DNA of 21,213 nt from Salinarimonas sp051117315 (GTDB lineage Bacteria > Pseudomonadota > Alphaproteobacteria > Rhizobiales > Beijerinckiaceae). This document shows, one piece after another, positions 13,623 to 21,213 of this stretch. Each line of letters opens with the position of its first letter. Positions within the stretch are counted from its first letter, which is position 1. The notes below the pieces were generated by a model that was given only the letters and a program-made list of their open reading frames with translations, was not told where the DNA came from and did no database searches. Made by a program: the position numbers and the translations under genes. Location of the stretch: positions 1-21,213 of the forward strand of contig JBNPEA010000166.1 of the NCBI GenBank assembly GCA_051117315.1, read 5' to 3'.

Positions 13623-15239
13623 TCAGCCCTCGTCGCGCAGGAGCCGGCGGATGACCTTGCCGGTGGTGGTGAGCGGCAGGCTGTCGCGAAACACGATCTC
13701 GCGCGGGTACTCGTGGGCGGACAGCCGCGTGCGCACGAAGGCGCGGATGTCCTCGACGAGCGCGTCCGACGGCGCGACGCCCTCGCGCGGCACGACGAAG
13801 GCCTTGACGATCTGCGTGCGCACCGGGTCCGGCTTGCCGACGACGGCCGCGAGCGACACCGCGGGATGGCGCAGGAGGCAGTCCTCGATCTCGGCGGGGC
13901 CGATGCGGTAGCCGGCGGAGGTGATCAGGTCGTCGTCGCGGCCGACGAAGCGCACGTAGCCGTCCGCGTCGGCGACGCCCTGGTCGCCGGTCGTCATCCA
14001 GTCGCCGACGAACTTCGCCCGCGTCGCCGCCTCGCGCTTCCAGTAGCCGAGGAACATCACCGGATCGGGGCGGCGCACGGCGATCTGGCCCGGCTCCTCG
14101 GGATCGCACGGCGTGCCGTCCTCGCGGATCACGCCGACGGTGTGGCCGGGCACCGCGCGGCCGATGGCGCCGGCGCGGGAGACGCCGATGGCGGCGCAGG
14201 ACGAGAGCACCAGGTTGCACTCGGTCTGGCCGTAGAACTCGTTGATCGTCAGCCCCAGCGCCTCGCGGCCCCAGGCGACGGTCTCCGCACCCAGCGCCTC
14301 CCCGCCCGATCCCACCGTGCGCAGGGCGAGCCCCTGCGGCGGCGCGCCGGCCGCGCGCAGCATGCGCAGGGCCGTCGGCGGGATGAAGGCGTTGGCGACC
14401 CCCTGCTCGAGCATCAGCCGCCAGGCGTCGTCGGGGTCGAACTTCTCGAGCTTGCGGGCGACGACCGGCACGCCGAAATGCAGCCCCGGCAGCAGCACGT
14501 TGAGCAACCCGCCGGCCCAGGCCCAGTCCGCCGGCGTCCACAACCGGTCGCCGGGCTTCGGCAGGAACGCGTGGTGCATCTGCACGCCGGGCAGGTGGCC
14601 GAGCAGCACCCGGTGCGCATGCAGCGCGCCCTTGGGCTGGCCCGTCGTGCCCGAGGTGTAGATCATCATCGCCGGATCGTCGGCGGCGGTGTCGCGGGGC
14701 GCGAAGTCGGGGCCCTCCGCCTCGAGCGCGGCATGGAACGACACGGCGTCCCGGCCGGGCCCGGCGGCGGCGCCGTCGACGCAGAGCACGCAGGCGAGGT
14801 CCGGCAGGTCGAGACCGGCGATCTTGTCGATGCCGGCGCCCGTCGCGATCAACCCCTTCGCGCCGGCGTCCCGCAGGCGGTAGGAGAGCGCGTCGACGCC
14901 GAACAGGAGCGCCAGCGGCAGCGCGATCGCGCCGATCTTGTAGAGCGCGATGTGGGCGACGGCGACGGCGGCGGATTGCGGCAACAGGATCGCCACCCGG
15001 TCGCCGGGGCCGACGCCGCGAGCGACGAGCGCGTTGGCGAGCCGGTTCGAGGCGGCGCGCAGATCGGCGTAGGTCCAGGGCACGACCGCCCCCGCCGCGT
15101 CGACCTCGACGATCGCCACACGATCGGGCGCGACCGCGGCCCAGCGGTCGCAGACGTCGACGCCGATGTTGTAGCGCTCCGGAACCTTCCAGCGGAACGC
15201 GCGCGTCAGGCTTTCGTAGTCACCGGCCTCGTCGAGCAT
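13623..15239 (-). CDS. AMP-forming acyl-CoA synthetase
   Basis: Predicted 538-aa member of the adenylate-forming (ANL) superfamily, acetyl/medium-chain acyl-CoA synthetase branch. Motifs are complete: YTSGTTGQPKG ATP-binding loop at 194-204, NEFYGQTEC at 333-341, TTGD at 416-419, GRDDDLITSAGYRIGPAEIE at 433-452, and the C-terminal catalytic Lys528 in TTTGKVIRR. It would activate a carboxylic acid to its CoA thioester via an acyl-adenylate; the acid cannot be told from sequence alone. The start at 15239 was chosen because the protein aligns from MLDEAGDYESL and a GAGG precedes it, whereas upstream codons run into the repeat region. It stands alone, codirectional with flgE but with no functional link to it. 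Confidence 0.93.
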   Translation of the reverse strand: MLDEAGDYESLTRAFRWKVPERYNIGVDVCDRWAAVAPDRVAIVEVDAAGAVVPWTYADLRAASNRLANALVARGVGPGDRVAILLPQSAAVAVAHIALYKIGAIALPLALLFGVDALSYRLRDAGAKGLIATGAGIDKIAGLDLPDLACVLCVDGAAAGPGRDAVSFHAALEAEGPDFAPRDTAADDPAMMIYTSGTTGQPKGALHAHRVLLGHLPGVQMHHAFLPKPGDRLWTPADWAWAGGLLNVLLPGLHFGVPVVARKLEKFDPDDAWRLMLEQGVANAFIPPTALRMLRAAGAPPQGLALRTVGSGGEALGAETVAWGREALGLTINEFYGQTECNLVLSSCAAIGVSRAGAIGRAVPGHTVGVIREDGTPCDPEEPGQIAVRRPDPVMFLGYWKREAATRAKFVGDWMTTGDQGVADADGYVRFVGRDDDLITSAGYRIGPAEIEDCLLRHPAVSLAAVVGKPDPVRTQIVKAFVVPREGVAPSDALVEDIRAFVRTRLSAHEYPREIVFRDSLPLTTTGKVIRRLLRDEG

Positions 15240-15350
15240 CGACCTCGGGTCTCCACAGGAAAGGAGGCGAGGTTTAGCGCGTCGCAAGGGCGCGGCATAG
15301 CCTGCCCTCTCCCGAATGGCCGCAACGCCGACGACCGGCAATCGGGAACT

Positions 15351-15371
15351 CCCCTCTCTCGCGGAGAGGGG
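15351..15371. repeat. Hairpin, CCCCTCTC/GAGAGGGG
   Basis: A perfect 8-bp inverted repeat around the 5-nt loop TCGCG, lying about 35 bp from the larger nested repeat. This type of CT-rich palindrome is common between genes of GC-rich alphaproteobacteria, and the two may be parts of one composite element. Confidence 0.6.
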
Positions 15372-15405
15372 CGGGGGTATCGGGCGGTAGCCGCGAGTCC
15401 GTCGC

Positions 15406-15604
15406 TCTCCTTCCCTGTAGGGGAAGGTGGCGCGCAGCCGTAGGCTGCGTGACGGATGGGGCGCGGCGCGAGAGCGACGCGTTCCGCGAAGCGGAAGTAA
15501 CGCTGTCCGGTCGCACCCGGCCCTTTCGGCTTCGCCGAACGCGCGTCCCGCGCGCCCCATCCGTCTCGGCTTCGCCGAGACACCTTCCCCTACAGGGAAG
15601 GAGA
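15406..15604. repeat. 199-bp nested inverted repeat (composite palindrome)
   Basis: The outer arms 15406-15429 and 15581-15604 are perfect reverse complements over 24 nt, and each arm is itself a small palindrome (CCTTCCC-N5-GGGAAGG). Inside them, 15451-15465 and 15551-15565 pair perfectly over 15 nt. Between the pairs are local hairpins: CGCAGCC-GTA-GGCTGCG (15433-15449), TTCCGC-GAA-GCGGAA (15482-15496), TTCGGC-TTC-GCCGAA (15525-15539) and TCTCGGC-TTC-GCCGAGA (15564-15580). The whole could fold as a branched cruciform. It codes for nothing evident and looks like a dispersed intergenic repeat family member. It may also help end putA transcription. Confidence 0.85.
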
Positions 15605-15687
15605 AGGGGCGGCGCGCCCGTCGAGCGCCCCCAGGCCGCCGCTCGTGCAGCGTGTCGATCGATCAGCCACGACCGGGGGTTTTCGCG

Positions 15688-18600
15688 TCACTCCTCCATG
15701 GCGATCAGCGCGGCGTTGCCGCCGGCAGCCGCCGTGTTGACCGTCACCACCTGCTCGGTGGCGAAGCGCTGGAGGTAGTGCGGGCCGCCGGCCTTGGGGC
15801 CAGTGCCGGAGAGGCCGTGGCCGCCGAAGGGCTGCACGCCGACGACGGCGCCGATCATGTTGCGGTTGACGTAGACGTTGCCCGTCGTCATGCGCCGCAC
15901 CACTCGCTCGATCGTCGCCTCGATGCGCGAGTGCACGCCCAGCGTCAGGCCGAAGCCCTTGGCGTCGATGGCGTCGAGGAGCGTGTCGAGCGCCTTCGCC
16001 TCGTAGCGCACCACGTGGAGGACCGGGCCGAAGATCTCCTCGCCGAGATCCTCCGGCTTCGACAGCTCGAACAGATGGGGCGCGACGTAGGTCCCCTCCC
16101 CCGGCGCGTCCATGGCGAGATGCGTGCGGCGCGCGCGCGCCTTGGTGGCCTCGATGTGGCTCTCGAGCTTGCCCTTCGCCTCGGCGTCGATCACCGGGCC
16201 GACCTGGACGGAGAGGTCACGCGGATCGCCGACCTTCAGCTCGCGAGCGGCGCCGGCGATCATCTCGATCATCTTGTCGGCGACGTCGGCCTGGACGCAG
16301 AGCAGCCGCAGCGCCGAGCAGCGCTGGCCGGCGGAGCGGAAGGCGGACATGACGACGTCGTCGGCCACCTGCTCGGGCAGCGCGGTCGCGTCGACGATCA
16401 TGGCGTTGATGCCGCCCGTTTCGGCGATCAGCGGCACGACCGGCCCGTCCTTGGCCGCGAGCGCCCGGTTGATCAGCCGCGCCACCTCGGTCGAGCCGGT
16501 GAAGACGACGCCCGAGACCCGCGGATGCGCGACGAGCCGCGCGCCCACGGCGCCATCCCCCGGCAGGAGCGCCAGCGCGCCCGCCGGCACGCCGGCCTCG
16601 TGGAACAGCGCCGCGGCCCGGGCGGCGACGAGCGGGGTCTGCTCGGCGGGCTTGGCGACGACCGCATTGCCGGCGACGAGCGCGGCGGCGACCTGGCCGA
16701 CGAAGATGGCGAGAGGGAAGTTCCAGGGCGAGATCGCCACGAAGACGCCGCGTCCGCGCAGCGTCATCCGGTTGGTCTCGCCGGTAGGGCCGGGCAGCTC
16801 CAGCGGCGCGCCGAAGAGACGCTCGGCCTCCACCGCGTAGTAGCGGCAGAAGTCCACCGCCTCGCGGATCTCGGCGAGCGCGTCGTCGACGGTCTTGCCG
16901 GCCTCGACCTGCATCAGATGGACGAAGCGGCCGCGGTCGCGCTCGATCAGGTCGCCCATGCGCCGCACGGACGCCGCGCGGCGCGCCGCCGGCGTCGCCG
17001 CCCACGCCGGCCAGGCGGCGAGCGCCGTCTCGATGGCGGCGTCGGCGTCCGCCGAGGCGGCCTCGATCACGCGCCCGGCGACGGTGCGCCCGTCGATCGG
17101 GCTGAGCACGTCCCGCGCGGTCCCGTCGCCGGCGCGCCCGCCGATCAGCGGCCGCGCCAGGGCGAGGTCGGACCGTGCGCTCTCGATCTCGCCGGCGAAG
17201 CCCGCGAGCGCCGCCCGGTCGCCGAGCTCGACCCCGCTGGAATTGGCGCGCGACGGCCCGAACAGGTCGCGCGGCAGCGGCAGCTGCGAATGCCGCGCGC
17301 GCTCCGGCGTGCCGATGGTCGCCTGCGGGCGCGCCAGCAGCGTCTCGACCGGCACGTCCGGATCGGCGGCGATCGAGACGAAGGAGGAGTTGGCGCCGTT
17401 CTCCAGGAGCCGCCGCACGAGATAGGCGAGGAGGTCGCGATGGCCGCCGACGGGTGCGTAGACCCGGCAGCCGAGACCGGGATGGCGCTCGAGCAGCCGC
17501 CCGTAGAGCGCCTCGCCCATGCCGTGCAGGCGCTGGAACTCGTAGCCCGCGCCGTCCCCGGCGCGCGCCACGATCTCGGCCACCGTGAGCGCGTTGTGGG
17601 TGGCGAATTGCGGGTAGAGAAGCGGGCGCGCGGCGAGCAGCCGCTCGGCGCAGGCCATGAAGGAGAGGTCCGTCATCGCCTTGCGGGTGAAGACGGGGTA
17701 GTCAGGCAGGCCGCGCTCCTGGGCGCGCTTCACCTCGGTGTCCCAGTAGGCGCCCTTGACGAGACGCACCATGAAGCGCCGGTCGAGCCGCTCCGCGAGC
17801 GCAGACACGAATTCGATCACGGCCACCGCGCGCTTCTGGTAGGCCTGCACGGCGAGGCCGAAGCCGTCCCAGCCCGCGAGCGACGGGTCGGCGGCCACGG
17901 CGGCGACCACCTCGAGCGAGAGCTCCAGCCGGTCCGCCTCCTCGGCGTCGACGGTGAAGTTGAGGTCGTGGGCCTTGGCCTTGCGGGCGAGCGCGACGAC
18001 CCGGGGCGTCAGCTCGGCGAGGACGCGGTCGCGCGACAGCGGCTCGAAGCGCGGATGCAGCGCGGAGAGCTTCACCGAGATGCCGGGGCGCTCGGGCAGG
18101 CGCTTGTCGCCGGCGCCGCGGCCGATGGCGTCGATGGCGGATGCGTAGCTGGCGAAGTAGCGCTCGGCGTCCTGTGCCGTGCGCGCGCCCTCGCCGAGCA
18201 TGTCGAAGGAATAGCGATAGACCCGCCCCTTGCCGGAGCGGGCGCGGGAGAGCGCCTCCTCGATGGTCTGGCCGAGCACGAAATGCGAGCCCAGCACGCG
18301 CATCGCCTGCCGGGTCGCGGTGCGCACCGTGGGCAGCCCGAGCCGCTTCGTCATCTGCCCGAGGATGCCCTCCGGCGTCTCGCCGGGCCGGATGACCCGC
18401 GCGGTGATGCCCAGCGCCCAGGCCGAGGCGGAGACCAGGAAGGCGCCGGACTTCGCCTCGTGATGGGCGAAGTCGCCCTGGCCGAGCTTGTCCTCGATCA
18501 GCCGGTCGGCTGTGGCGCCGTCGGGCACGCGCAGCAGCGCCTCGGCGAGAACCATCAGCGCGAGCCCCTCGCGCGTGGACAGCGCATACTCGCGCAGGAG

Positions 18601-18789
18601 GTCCTCGACGCCGCCGAATCCGCGCTCCTCCGCGCGGATGGCGCCGATCAGGTCGCGGGCCAGCGCGTCCGCCGCGGCCTCGACCGGCGGCGCGGCGGGC
18701 ACCTGCGCGAACAGCCGCCGCGCCAGGGCGACGTCGTCCTCGGCGTAGGGGGCGGTGAAGGGCGGGAAGGCGGGGGAGTGAGCGTCCAT
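15688..18789 (-). CDS. putA: Bifunctional proline dehydrogenase / glutamate semialdehyde dehydrogenase PutA
   Basis: Predicted 1033-aa enzyme that oxidises proline to glutamate in two steps, with FAD and then NAD+. The proline dehydrogenase barrel spans about 100-470: YRYSFDMLGEGART (191-204), ISVKLSALHPRFEPL (237-251), FMVRLVKGAYWDTEVKRAQE (339-358), YEFQRLHGMGEALY (416-429) and RRLLENGANSSF (459-470). The aldehyde dehydrogenase part spans about 540-1020: SPWNFPLAIFVGQ (687-699), FTGSTEVARL (763-772), Glu790 in AETGG, catalytic Cys824 in GQRCSA, and EIFGPV. The N-terminal ribbon-helix-helix DNA-binding domain of enterobacterial PutA is absent, so this is the minimal form. The ATG at 18789 has GGGAG upstream; the longer 1058-aa reading has no such site. 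A divergent Lrp-type gene is the probable regulator. Confidence 0.97.
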   Translation of the reverse strand: MDAHSPAFPPFTAPYAEDDVALARRLFAQVPAAPPVEAAADALARDLIGAIRAEERGFGGVEDLLREYALSTREGLALMVLAEALLRVPDGATADRLIEDKLGQGDFAHHEAKSGAFLVSASAWALGITARVIRPGETPEGILGQMTKRLGLPTVRTATRQAMRVLGSHFVLGQTIEEALSRARSGKGRVYRYSFDMLGEGARTAQDAERYFASYASAIDAIGRGAGDKRLPERPGISVKLSALHPRFEPLSRDRVLAELTPRVVALARKAKAHDLNFTVDAEEADRLELSLEVVAAVAADPSLAGWDGFGLAVQAYQKRAVAVIEFVSALAERLDRRFMVRLVKGAYWDTEVKRAQERGLPDYPVFTRKAMTDLSFMACAERLLAARPLLYPQFATHNALTVAEIVARAGDGAGYEFQRLHGMGEALYGRLLERHPGLGCRVYAPVGGHRDLLAYLVRRLLENGANSSFVSIAADPDVPVETLLARPQATIGTPERARHSQLPLPRDLFGPSRANSSGVELGDRAALAGFAGEIESARSDLALARPLIGGRAGDGTARDVLSPIDGRTVAGRVIEAASADADAAIETALAAWPAWAATPAARRAASVRRMGDLIERDRGRFVHLMQVEAGKTVDDALAEIREAVDFCRYYAVEAERLFGAPLELPGPTGETNRMTLRGRGVFVAISPWNFPLAIFVGQVAAALVAGNAVVAKPAEQTPLVAARAAALFHEAGVPAGALALLPGDGAVGARLVAHPRVSGVVFTGSTEVARLINRALAAKDGPVVPLIAETGGINAMIVDATALPEQVADDVVMSAFRSAGQRCSALRLLCVQADVADKMIEMIAGAARELKVGDPRDLSVQVGPVIDAEAKGKLESHIEATKARARRTHLAMDAPGEGTYVAPHLFELSKPEDLGEEIFGPVLHVVRYEAKALDTLLDAIDAKGFGLTLGVHSRIEATIERVVRRMTTGNVYVNRNMIGAVVGVQPFGGHGLSGTGPKAGGPHYLQRFATEQVVTVNTAAAGGNAALIAMEE

Positions 18790-18916
18790 GGCGGGGCTCC
18801 CGTCGACGGCCGGGCTGGCATCGGGCGATAGCGCAGTATAGCCCGTCTTGCGCCGCGCTTCCACTGGCGTATGCTGACGTATGCCGCATGTTCAGCGAGC
18901 ATCAGGGGGCAACGCC
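18790..18916. promoter_or_regulatory. putA-putR divergent control region
   Basis: A 127-bp spacer. On the minus strand TATACT (18835-18840) is a good -10 for putA, giving a leader of about 40 nt; no strong -35 is seen. On the plus strand TTGCGC (18848-18853), 16 bp and TATGCT (18870-18875) form a plausible promoter for the regulator. Two CGTATGC direct repeats (18868-18874 and 18878-18884) start 10 bp apart, one helical turn, over the regulator -10. They are candidate binding sites for the Lrp-type protein. Confidence 0.5.
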
Positions 18917-19384
18917 GTGAAAGCAACGGACATCGACCGCGTCGACCATCGCATCCTCGCCGTGCTCCAGGAGGACGGGCGCATCTCCGCCGTCGAGCTG
19001 GCCGAGCGCATCGGCCTCTCGCCCACAGCGACCGGCGAGCGCCTGCGCCGGCTGCAGAAGGACGGCGTGATCGTCGGCTTCACCGCCCGGCTCGACCCGC
19101 ACCGTGTCGGGCTCGGCCTCCTCGTCTTCGTCGAGGTCTCCCTCGACAAGACGACGCCGGACGTGTTCGAGCGCTTCGCCGAGGCGGTGCAGCGCGCGCC
19201 GGAGGTGCTCGAGTGCCACATGGTCGCCGGGGGCTTCGACTACCTGGTGAAGACCCGCATCTCCGACATGGCCGCCTACCGCCGCTTCCTCGGCGACGTC
19301 CTGCTCGCGCTGCCGGGCGTGCGCGAGACGCGCACGTACGCCGTGATGGAAGAGGTGAAGACGGACGGGGCGCTGCCGGTTTGA
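18917..19384 (+). CDS. putR: Lrp/AsnC-family regulator, probable proline-responsive activator of putA
   Basis: Predicted 155-aa protein. Residues 5-52 form the winged helix-turn-helix (DRVDHRILAVLQEDGRISAV, then ELAERIGLSPTATGERLRRL), and about 66-145 form the ligand-binding RAM domain (GLGLLVFVEVSL; VAGGFDYLVKTRISDMAAYR; PGVRETRTYAVMEEVK). Divergent orientation with putA is the classic PutR arrangement in alphaproteobacteria, where the regulator activates putA when proline is present. I chose the GTG at 18917 because AGGGGG lies 7 nt before it. The ATG at 18881 has no ribosome binding site and falls on the predicted transcription start. The specific name depends on the neighbourhood; the family is certain. 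Confidence 0.88.
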   Translation: MKATDIDRVDHRILAVLQEDGRISAVELAERIGLSPTATGERLRRLQKDGVIVGFTARLDPHRVGLGLLVFVEVSLDKTTPDVFERFAEAVQRAPEVLECHMVAGGFDYLVKTRISDMAAYRRFLGDVLLALPGVRETRTYAVMEEVKTDGALPV

Positions 19385-19409
19385 CGGGGTGCGGCCCACG
19401 CCGCGGCCC

Positions 19410-20000
19410 TCACGCCCCGCCGACGACCCGCGGCGGCTCCTTCGGAAACGCAACGTCGGCATAGACGGCGGCGAGCGGCAGCGCGAGGTCGAGGGCGGGC
19501 AGGTCGAGTTCGGCCTCCAGCCCCTCCAGGATCGTGCGGCTCCAGGCGTCGCCGTCCGAGCGGATCCAGGCGACGAGGAGCGGCCGGTTCGGCTCGACGA
19601 GGAGGATCGCGTCGATGCTCGCCACGCGCTTGTGCTCCTCGAGCTTCTCGAAGGCGTCGAAGTCCCGCGTCGACGGCGAGAGCACCTCGATGACCAGCCG
19701 CGGCTCGGCGGCGAGGCGCGCCTGCGGATCGCGGCGCCCGCAGTCGAGCCCGACGTCCGGGCGGCGCAGGCGGCCGGGACGCGTCTCCACTGCGCCGTCG
19801 CCGGTGAAGGGCCGGCAGGGGCCGCCCCGAGTGAGCCGGCGCAGCTCCGTGAGGATGTTGACGACGATGTCGTCGTGGACGTTGCTCGCCCCCGCCATCA
19901 GCCTCGGCTGCCCGTCGACGAGCTCGTAGCGCTCCGGCTGATGCTCCTGCCAGGCTAGAAATTCGTCGATCGTCCAGTCTCGTGCCGCGGGCTCGGCCAT
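19410..20000 (-). CDS. Uma2-family (DUF820) nuclease-fold protein
   Basis: Predicted 196-aa protein of the Uma2/DUF820 family, which has a PD-(D/E)xK restriction-endonuclease-like fold. Visible family segments are WTIDEFLAWQEHQPERYELV (9-28) with DGQPRLMAG after it, the Pro-Asp of RRPDVGLDCG (79-88), LVIEVLSPSTRDFDAFEKLE (102-121) with the conserved Glu105, and Lys124 in EHKRV; these include plausible catalytic residues. The biological role of the family is not established, and it is often present in many copies in some genomes. The start at 20000 has GGAG about 9 nt upstream; longer readings extend into the promoter region. It is transcribed towards putR with a 25-bp gap and has no partner gene here. 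Confidence 0.88.
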   Translation of the reverse strand: MAEPAARDWTIDEFLAWQEHQPERYELVDGQPRLMAGASNVHDDIVVNILTELRRLTRGGPCRPFTGDGAVETRPGRLRRPDVGLDCGRRDPQARLAAEPRLVIEVLSPSTRDFDAFEKLEEHKRVASIDAILLVEPNRPLLVAWIRSDGDAWSRTILEGLEAELDLPALDLALPLAAVYADVAFPKEPPRVVGGA

Positions 20001-20263
20001 GGCGGATCTCCGTTGAGCCGCGAGTGTAGCGCGCCGGCCCGAGCCCGGGAAGCGCCTGCCAAGAACGCGCCCGGCACCGCTCTGCCTCCCCCGTGTGCGC
20101 CCTGCCACGTCGATTATGCCCAACGAAGCGGCATTTGGCTTGACGCTGCGGAGCTATGTGCTTGCATGGCCGAGCCGGGTTCCGCCCGCCCGGTCCGGCA
20201 CGGCCCTTGCCAGGGTCGTTGCACGAAAGACCTTCCGCCGCAGTTCGTAAGGAGCGCCGCCGC
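20001..20263. promoter_or_regulatory. Divergent region upstream of Uma2 and the ABC solute-binding gene
   Basis: A 263-bp gene-free stretch. It carries a sigma-54 promoter for the plus-strand gene (20196-20210). On the minus strand TACACT (20023-20028) is a possible -10 for the Uma2 gene with no clear -35. A TTGACG at 20140-20145 could be a -35 for a second, sigma-70-type promoter, but no good -10 follows at the right spacing. Confidence 0.5.
20196..20210 (+). promoter_or_regulatory. Sigma-54 (RpoN) promoter
   Basis: CGGCACG-GCCC-TTGC matches the consensus TGGCACG-N4-TTGC at all positions except the first, with the invariant GG and GC exactly 10 bp apart. Transcription would start near 20222, about 42 nt before the ATG at 20264. 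This implies activation by an enhancer-binding protein such as NtrC, suggesting nitrogen-regulated uptake. Confidence 0.7.
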
Positions 20264-21213
20264 ATGCCGTCCCGTCTCGCCAGCATCACCCGCCGCAGCC
20301 TCGTCGCCGCCTTCGCCGGGGGCGTCGCGCTCTGCGGCCTCGCCGCGGCCCCGGCCGTCGCGCAGGACCTCACGCCGCTGCGCTTCTCTCTCGACTGGCG
20401 CTTCGAAGGACCGTCCGCGCCGTTCCTGGCGGCGCTGGAGAAGGGCTACTTCGAGGAGGAGGGCCTCGACGTCACGATCGACGCGGGCAACGGCTCCGTC
20501 GAGTCGATCAACCGCGTGGCGTCGGGCCCCTACGACATGGCCTTCGGCGACTTCAACTCGCTCATCCGCTACCGCTCGGACCCGGCCTCGGTGCCTGTGA
20601 AGGCGGTCGCCATGGTCTACAACAAGCCCGCTTTCGCCATCGTCGGGCGCGCCTCGCGCGGCATCACCGAGGATCTGGAGAGCCTGCGCGGCAAGACCTT
20701 CGGCGCCCCGGCGGCGGACGCGGCCTATGCCCAGTGGCCGATCTTCAAGGACGTCAACGACATCGACGAGGCCGAGTGGGAGATGACGTTCGAGAACGTC
20801 GGCTTCCCCGTGCGCGAGCCGATGCTCGCCCAGGGCGAGGTGGATGCGGTGTTCGGCTTCGCCATGTCGTCGGCGATCAACCTCGCCGCCCGCGGCGTGC
20901 CGATGGACGACATCGTCGTGCTCAACATGGGCGACTACGGCGTCGAGCTCTACGGCAACGTGATCATGGCCAAGCCCGCCTTCATGGAGGAGAACCCCGA
21001 GGCGGTCGCGGGCTTCCTGCGCGCCTTCATCCGCGGCCTGGAGGACACGATCGCCAACCCCACCGAGGGCGCCGGCTACGTCGTGCAGTACAACGACGTC
21101 GCCCGCCAGGAGATCGAGGCCGACCGATGGCGCATGACGATCGAGAACAAAAGCCACACCGCCGAGGAGGCCGGAGTGGGCTGTGGCGGCATCGACCCGG
21201 CCCGCTACGAGCG
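20264..21213 (+). CDS. ABC transporter substrate-binding protein, NMT1/ThiY-SsuA type (3' end beyond the window)
   Basis: The visible 316 residues form a periplasmic binding protein that captures a small solute for an ABC importer. The N-terminus has a Tat-like signal (TRRSLVAAFAGGVALCGLAA at 9-28) with a likely cleavage after AVA (31-33). The mature part matches the NMT1/THI5-like group: FLAALEKGYFEEEGLDVTID (54-73), YDMAFGDFNSLIRY (90-103), LRGKTFGAPAADAAYAQW (141-158) and MLAQGEVDAVFGFAMSSAIN (187-206). This group binds thiamine pyrimidine precursors, sulfonates, nitrate or other nitrogenous compounds, and the ligand cannot be chosen here. AAGGAG lies 9 nt before the ATG. The sigma-54 promoter upstream suggests a nitrogen-source ligand. 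Permease and ATPase genes should follow beyond the edge. Confidence 0.92.
   Translation, partial: MPSRLASITRRSLVAAFAGGVALCGLAAAPAVAQDLTPLRFSLDWRFEGPSAPFLAALEKGYFEEEGLDVTIDAGNGSVESINRVASGPYDMAFGDFNSLIRYRSDPASVPVKAVAMVYNKPAFAIVGRASRGITEDLESLRGKTFGAPAADAAYAQWPIFKDVNDIDEAEWEMTFENVGFPVREPMLAQGEVDAVFGFAMSSAINLAARGVPMDDIVVLNMGDYGVELYGNVIMAKPAFMEENPEAVAGFLRAFIRGLEDTIANPTEGAGYVVQYNDVARQEIEADRWRMTIENKSHTAEEAGVGCGGIDPARYE

Larger units (their letters stand above)
15240..15687. other. Gene-free region rich in inverted repeats
   Basis: A 448-bp stretch between the acyl-CoA synthetase start and the putA stop. No convincing gene is seen on either strand. About half of it (15351-15371 and 15406-15604) consists of hairpins and a nested inverted repeat. 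The remainder (15240-15350) should hold the acyl-CoA synthetase promoter, but no clear -35/-10 pair stands out. Confidence 0.7.

Noticed and set aside
15427..18831. Very long open frame on the plus strand opposite putA (1134 codons)
   Set aside because: Same antisense effect: putA on the minus strand has all catalytic motifs, and the opposite frame has none and runs through the inverted-repeat region.
18790..18864. 25-residue N-terminal extension of PutA
   Set aside because: The extension covers the predicted putA -10 and lacks a ribosome binding site, whereas the ATG at 18789 has GGGAG at the right distance.
1..21213. CRISPR arrays, tRNA or rRNA genes, insertion sequences, phage genes
   Set aside because: Looked for by eye: no regularly spaced repeats, no tRNA-like or rRNA-like segment, and no transposase, integrase or phage protein was recognised.

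Overview
The window is very GC-rich DNA from an alphaproteobacterium, most likely of the Hyphomicrobiales (Rhizobiales). This is inferred from the flagellar gene set flgE-flgK-flgL-flaF-flbT-flgD-fliQ / flhA-fliR, in which flaF and flbT are alphaproteobacterial flagellin regulators, from a short FlgD, and from a minimal PutA paired with a divergent Lrp-type regulator. No genus can be fixed from the sequence alone; a Salinarimonas/Methylobacterium/Bosea-like relative would fit.

Layout. (1) Positions 1-3406, minus strand: flhA, fliR, a FliJ-like coiled-coil gene and the start of one more gene. Each overlaps the next by an ATGA or GTGA junction, so this is one translationally coupled unit. (2) Positions 3407-3627: a divergent regulatory region with an AT-rich island, a CtrA-like box and a perfect FNR/FixK-type box. 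(3) Positions 3628-8187, plus strand: an Lgt-like membrane protein, two paralogous small glycine-rich proteins with lipoprotein-like N-termini, a Tat-signal DUF1513 lipoprotein, then a GAF-GGDEF-EAL c-di-GMP enzyme. (4) Positions 8198-13529, minus strand: the flagellar operon flgE>flgK>flgL>flaF>flbT>flgD>fliQ. (5) Positions 13623-15239, minus strand: an acyl-CoA synthetase. (6) Positions 15240-15687: a gene-free stretch holding a 199-bp nested inverted repeat. (7) Positions 15688-19384: putA (minus) and its divergent Lrp-type regulator (plus). (8) Positions 19410-20000, minus strand: a lone Uma2-family nuclease-fold gene. (9) Position 20264 to the window end, plus strand: a substrate-binding protein of an ABC importer, preceded by a near-consensus sigma-54 promoter.

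How the parts fit. In many Rhizobiales fliQ is followed directly by flhA. Here an oppositely oriented block of about 4.6 kb sits between them. The two flagellar segments share a 27-nt element (23/27 identical) at almost the same distance from the flhA and flgE start codons, so they probably remain co-regulated. The inserted block looks like a small envelope system: an Lgt-like membrane protein next to three candidate lipoproteins, under a likely oxygen-responsive FNR/FixK box. I consider this the best candidate for an undescribed system in the window. Its function is unknown and the Lgt link is a hypothesis.
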